A DNA stretch of 64,000 nucleotides, from the NCBI RefSeq assembly GCF_009939295.1, contig NZ_WVIC01000027.1:1-64000 (forward strand). Reading direction: 5' to 3'. Below the pieces are notes generated by a model, which had not been told where the DNA came from, did no database searches, and saw nothing but the letters and a program-made list of their open reading frames with translations. Shown piece after piece: positions 61,665 to 64,000 of this stretch. Origin of the DNA: Petrachloros mirabilis ULC683. GTDB lineage: Bacteria > Cyanobacteriota > Cyanobacteriia > Thermosynechococcales > Thermosynechococcaceae. The position numbers were made by a program, and so were the translations under genes. The number at the start of each line of letters is the position of its first letter. Within the stretch, counting starts at the first letter, position 1.

Positions 61665-62021
61665 CTAATACCGGGGTAGGGACGCATCGACCCGGAGGGC
61701 GTAGGCATCAATTCCACCGATGACATTTTCGACCTGGGTAAATCCTTGTTGGATCAGCCAAGCACACATCTGCGCCGAACGCATACCGTGATGGCAGATC
61801 ACGATAGTACGAGTCTGGGCATCTAGTTGGGCGTGAATCGTCTCAGACCAAACGGGAAACTGACTCAATGGTAGGTGCATAAAGCCAGGTAGTTGTACCA
61901 GATCTAATTCTGATGCTTCACGCACATCCACCAACTGGGTGGGGTGATCAAGGGAGGCCAGGATATGAGCTAGGCTTTCAACGCTAAGCTCAGGAATGGA
62001 GTCGGAACGCAGAGTTGTCAT
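61665..62021 (-). CDS. Single-domain rhodanese-like protein
   Basis: A 118-residue rhodanese domain with LVDVREASELDLVQLPGFMHLPL and an intact active-site loop CHHGMRS (Cys about 77), followed by LIQQGFTQVENVIGGIDAY. These proteins transfer sulfane sulfur or act in redox signalling. The gene probably shares a transcript with hrcA downstream. ATG 62021. Confidence 0.9.
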   Translation of the reverse strand: MTTLRSDSIPELSVESLAHILASLDHPTQLVDVREASELDLVQLPGFMHLPLSQFPVWSETIHAQLDAQTRTIVICHHGMRSAQMCAWLIQQGFTQVENVIGGIDAYALRVDASLPRY

Positions 62022-62130
62022 CGGGGCATCTATAAAAAAGGAATGAATCTAAAATTGTGAAAACGGGAAAGCAATGCCGATGGCTTGATCAGGCTAAGAT
62101 CAAAGTCCTTCATCCGCCACTTTAACCTGT

Positions 62131-62373
62131 ATGTTAACGGAGTATATTCGCGCTGTGATGCGTCAGGCTCAATATCGCCTCAATCCTGTGGACGACTGTG
62201 TGTATGGTGAGGTGCCTGGGTTTGTGGGGGTAAGTGCCTGTGCCCTGACGTTGGAGCAGTGCCAACAGATATTAGTGGAAGCCCTGGAGGAGTGGATCTT
62301 TTTTCGAGTTTCTCGCAACTTGCCTGTGCCTGATGTGGATGGCATTCATCTTTCTGGGTCAGATTCGTTTTAA
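62131..62373 (+). CDS. HicB-like protein without a HicA partner
   Basis: An 80-residue protein with the HicB fold: YRLNPVDDCVYGEVPGFVGVSACALTLEQCQQILVEALEEW, read in parts (E-x-P-G-x-x-G-V-x-A-x-x-x-T-x-E-E/Q pattern), and the RNLPVPDVDG end. There is no HicA toxin gene on either side and no C-terminal DNA-binding extension, so it is probably a solo HicB/DUF1902-like antitoxin. The stop codons of this gene and of the convergent GGDEF gene share four bases (62370-62373). Confidence 0.78.
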   Translation: MLTEYIRAVMRQAQYRLNPVDDCVYGEVPGFVGVSACALTLEQCQQILVEALEEWIFFRVSRNLPVPDVDGIHLSGSDSF

Positions 62374-63704
62374 CCCACCCGAGACTGGGGCAGAGGAACA
62401 CTGGCTTGACAGACTTGATTGCGTCCATTGTCCTTGGCTTCATAGAGCGATCGATCGGCTTCAGCGGTGAGTCGATCGGCTGATTGGGCATCTAGGGGGA
62501 AGGTCGCGCAGCCCAAACTGGCGGTTACTTTGAGCACTAGCCCCTGGTGGATCTGCACATCATGGGCAGCAATGTGCTGCCGCAGGCGCTCAGCCACGAC
62601 ATAAACTTCGTCGCGGCTGGCATAGGGTAAAATCACGGCAAATTCTTCGCCACCGTAGCGGGCTGGTTGATCGCTAGGGCGAACTTCTGTTTTGATGATG
62701 TGAGAAACCTGGCGCAGGGCTTCGTCTCCGGCTTGGTGCCCATAGGTATCATTGAGTTTCTTGAAGTGATCAATGTCAATCATCATCAATGAGACTGAGT
62801 GCCCTTCTCGCTGCGATCGCGCCAGCTCTAACGCCAGTCTCCGGTTAAATTCCCGGCGATTATATACCTTAGTCAACTCATCCATCGTGGCCAATTCTGT
62901 GAGCATCTGTTGATTTTGCTCTAGATTTTCGGCCATCCAGTTGACAGTTTGAGCCAAAAGATCTAACTCATCGTGGGTATTCAGATAAATGCGATGGGAC
63001 AGCTCCCCATCCCCAAACTTAGCCACACCATACTGTAACTGCTTCAGAGGCTTCAAAATAGACCGCGCTAGAATCAGCCCCGAAATCACAGCCATGAATA
63101 ACGCCAAGGTGAGGATGCCAGCCACCAGTAGCCGCACGCGATATTTCATGAGCCGGGCTTGGGTCAAATTATCATCGTTGCGAAATGAGGTCAGCAACCG
63201 ATCGAGACGACGACTGGCTCGAATCGCTTGCTCAACTTGTTGCTTAACCATAACCTGGTCAGCCAAGGAAGGGTCAGGAACATCTGCATGGACAGATTGC
63301 TTCACAATCCAGCTACTATTAGCCTGAGCCTGCTGCCAAGACTGCTGAATCTCAAGAACAAACCGGTGCTTTTCATGCAACTGTGAAGGTGCATTGAGCA
63401 AGTTCTCAAAAGTTTGTTCAATTTCTTGATGGAGTTGAATCCATCGAGCCTGCTGCTGAGGCAAAACCCCAAACTTTTGGAACCCTTCAAGTAAGTCGAG
63501 GGCCTCCAGCAGCAATTGCTCTAGCTGAACTAGCGGAAATTGCTCTTCTAGCATCCTGTCCTGATTGCCTTCTAGGGTTGCGATGGCTGATTCAAATGAA
63601 ACAAAGGAAACGACCGCCAAACCTAGGACTGGGAGTAACATAAAGCTGACTCCCAGCCCTAGGCGTTGCACAATAGAGAGGCGACGGTTGCCGATTTTTT
63701 GCAT
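62370..63704 (-). CDS. Membrane-bound diguanylate cyclase with HAMP domain
   Basis: A 444-residue inner-membrane sensor. A first hydrophobic helix (LGVSFMLLPVLGLAVVSFVSF, about 17-37) is followed by a roughly 155-residue periplasmic four-helix region, a second span (LLVAGILTLALFMAVISGLIL, about 190-210), a HAMP linker (LKPLKQLQYGVAKFGDGELS) and a GGDEF domain with TMDELTKVYNRREFNRRL and intact RYGGEEFAVILPYA. The product c-di-GMP would act with the GGDEF-EAL protein encoded at 51.7-54.8 kb. ATG 63704. Confidence 0.92.
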   Translation of the reverse strand: MQKIGNRRLSIVQRLGLGVSFMLLPVLGLAVVSFVSFESAIATLEGNQDRMLEEQFPLVQLEQLLLEALDLLEGFQKFGVLPQQQARWIQLHQEIEQTFENLLNAPSQLHEKHRFVLEIQQSWQQAQANSSWIVKQSVHADVPDPSLADQVMVKQQVEQAIRASRRLDRLLTSFRNDDNLTQARLMKYRVRLLVAGILTLALFMAVISGLILARSILKPLKQLQYGVAKFGDGELSHRIYLNTHDELDLLAQTVNWMAENLEQNQQMLTELATMDELTKVYNRREFNRRLALELARSQREGHSVSLMMIDIDHFKKLNDTYGHQAGDEALRQVSHIIKTEVRPSDQPARYGGEEFAVILPYASRDEVYVVAERLRQHIAAHDVQIHQGLVLKVTASLGCATFPLDAQSADRLTAEADRSLYEAKDNGRNQVCQASVPLPQSRVG

Positions 63705-63815
63705 TCAGATCAAGGCATGGATACAAGATACTCCTAGGATTCCCGCCTGAGAGTGAGGATTGTTAGCACGGGTGCATCCCAGTTGTGTAACCCTCACCCT
63801 AAATCCCCTCCCTCA

Positions 63816-64000
63816 GGGCTACGGTGTACACACAAATCTAAGAAGATGATTTAAAAGCCTCTAACATCCTTACACTCGCCCCCCTGCCCCCCTCGCGAAG
63901 CGTGCCCGAAGGGCGTAATTTGGGGGGTTCTGAATATCTCACAGTCCCCCAGAATGGGGGATGTAGAGGGCGAATGCAGGGTGATTTTTTTCTCAGACTT
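63816..64000 (-). repeat. Copy H of dispersed repeat, inverted relative to copy B, cut by window edge
   Basis: Begins GGGCTACGGTGTACACACAA and continues with ATCTAAGAAGATGATTTAAA, CACTCGCCCCCCTGCCCC, the insert CGCGAAGCGTGCCCGAAGGGCG, GGGGGGTTCTGAATATCTCA and CAGTCCCCCAGAATGGGGG, ending in CTCAGACTT at the window edge. Read on the other strand it is nearly identical to copy B at 7539-7744, with only a few substitutions and homopolymer differences. The 296 bases from 63705 to 64000 contain no gene; the flank has CCCTCACCCTAAATCCCC. Confidence 0.85.

Noticed and set aside
60529-62021. Expectation of a CIRCE operator near hrcA
   Set aside because: I found no TTAGCACTC-N9-GAGTGCTAA-like sequence in the upstream region; a GAGTG...TTAGCAC resemblance near 63750 has the wrong order.

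Overview
The window is chromosome-like DNA from a cyanobacterium. Signs of this are the very frequent octamer GCGATCGC and its relatives (HIP1-type), Ycf36, several proteins resembling cyanobacteria-restricted families (DUF2949, DUF3318, DUF3177), an Rcp1-type response regulator beside a phytochrome-class histidine kinase, a filamentous-haemagglutinin exoprotein of the cyanobacterial type, and abundant short C-rich/G-rich dispersed repeats. Gene style suggests a filamentous Leptolyngbya-like lineage, but this is only an impression. No rRNA, tRNA, CRISPR array or transposase gene was seen.

Layout. 0.2-7.5 kb: glutaredoxin, glutathione synthetase, GalE, an atypical transketolase-like enzyme, a ThiO-like FAD oxidoreductase and MalQ, all on +. 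7.8-14.6 kb: a DUF2949 protein and a minus-strand signalling block (multi-PAS histidine kinase, Rcp1-like regulator, two REC-histidine kinases). 14.9-21.6 kb: MgtE, MurJ, then a nitrate/cyanate-type ABC transporter (permease, binding protein, ATPase) preceded by a convincing c-di-AMP (ydaO-yuaA) riboswitch. 21.7-27.2 kb: gene remnants, a two-partner-secretion exoprotein, small conserved proteins and an ABC ATPase. 27.4-38.3 kb: an exopolysaccharide locus with two GT4 enzymes, a secreted Asp-box beta-propeller protein, a response-regulator/Wzz fusion, a Wzy-like polymerase or ligase, a GT2 and a Wzx-like flippase. 38.3-42.6 kb: a 645-aa tyrosine recombinase resembling telomere resolvases (protelomerases), a divergently placed coiled-coil protein and a Uma2 nuclease. 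42.8-48.8 kb: Mfd, a small membrane coiled-coil protein and GlmS. 49-54.8 kb: a MerR regulator and a DUF2252 protein bracketed by dispersed repeats, then a PAS-GAF-GGDEF-EAL protein. 55-63.7 kb: housekeeping and conserved cyanobacterial genes (solute-binding protein, DUF3177, RsmE, TPR protein, Ycf36, asparaginase, HrcA, rhodanese, solo HicB, GGDEF protein).

The most unusual elements are: (i) the REC-Wzz fusion inside the polysaccharide locus, which could couple a phosphorelay directly to chain-length control; (ii) the protelomerase-like recombinase; (iii) the c-di-AMP riboswitch in front of a nitrate-family transporter; and (iv) a family of about 200-bp repeats with inverted termini containing GTGTACAC, present in at least seven full or partial copies. 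Near-identical inverted copies lie at 7.5 kb and at the right edge. Remnants of a PTS-EIIA-like gene, an MtfA-like peptidase and a Doc-like toxin lie in the accessory gaps, showing active decay there.
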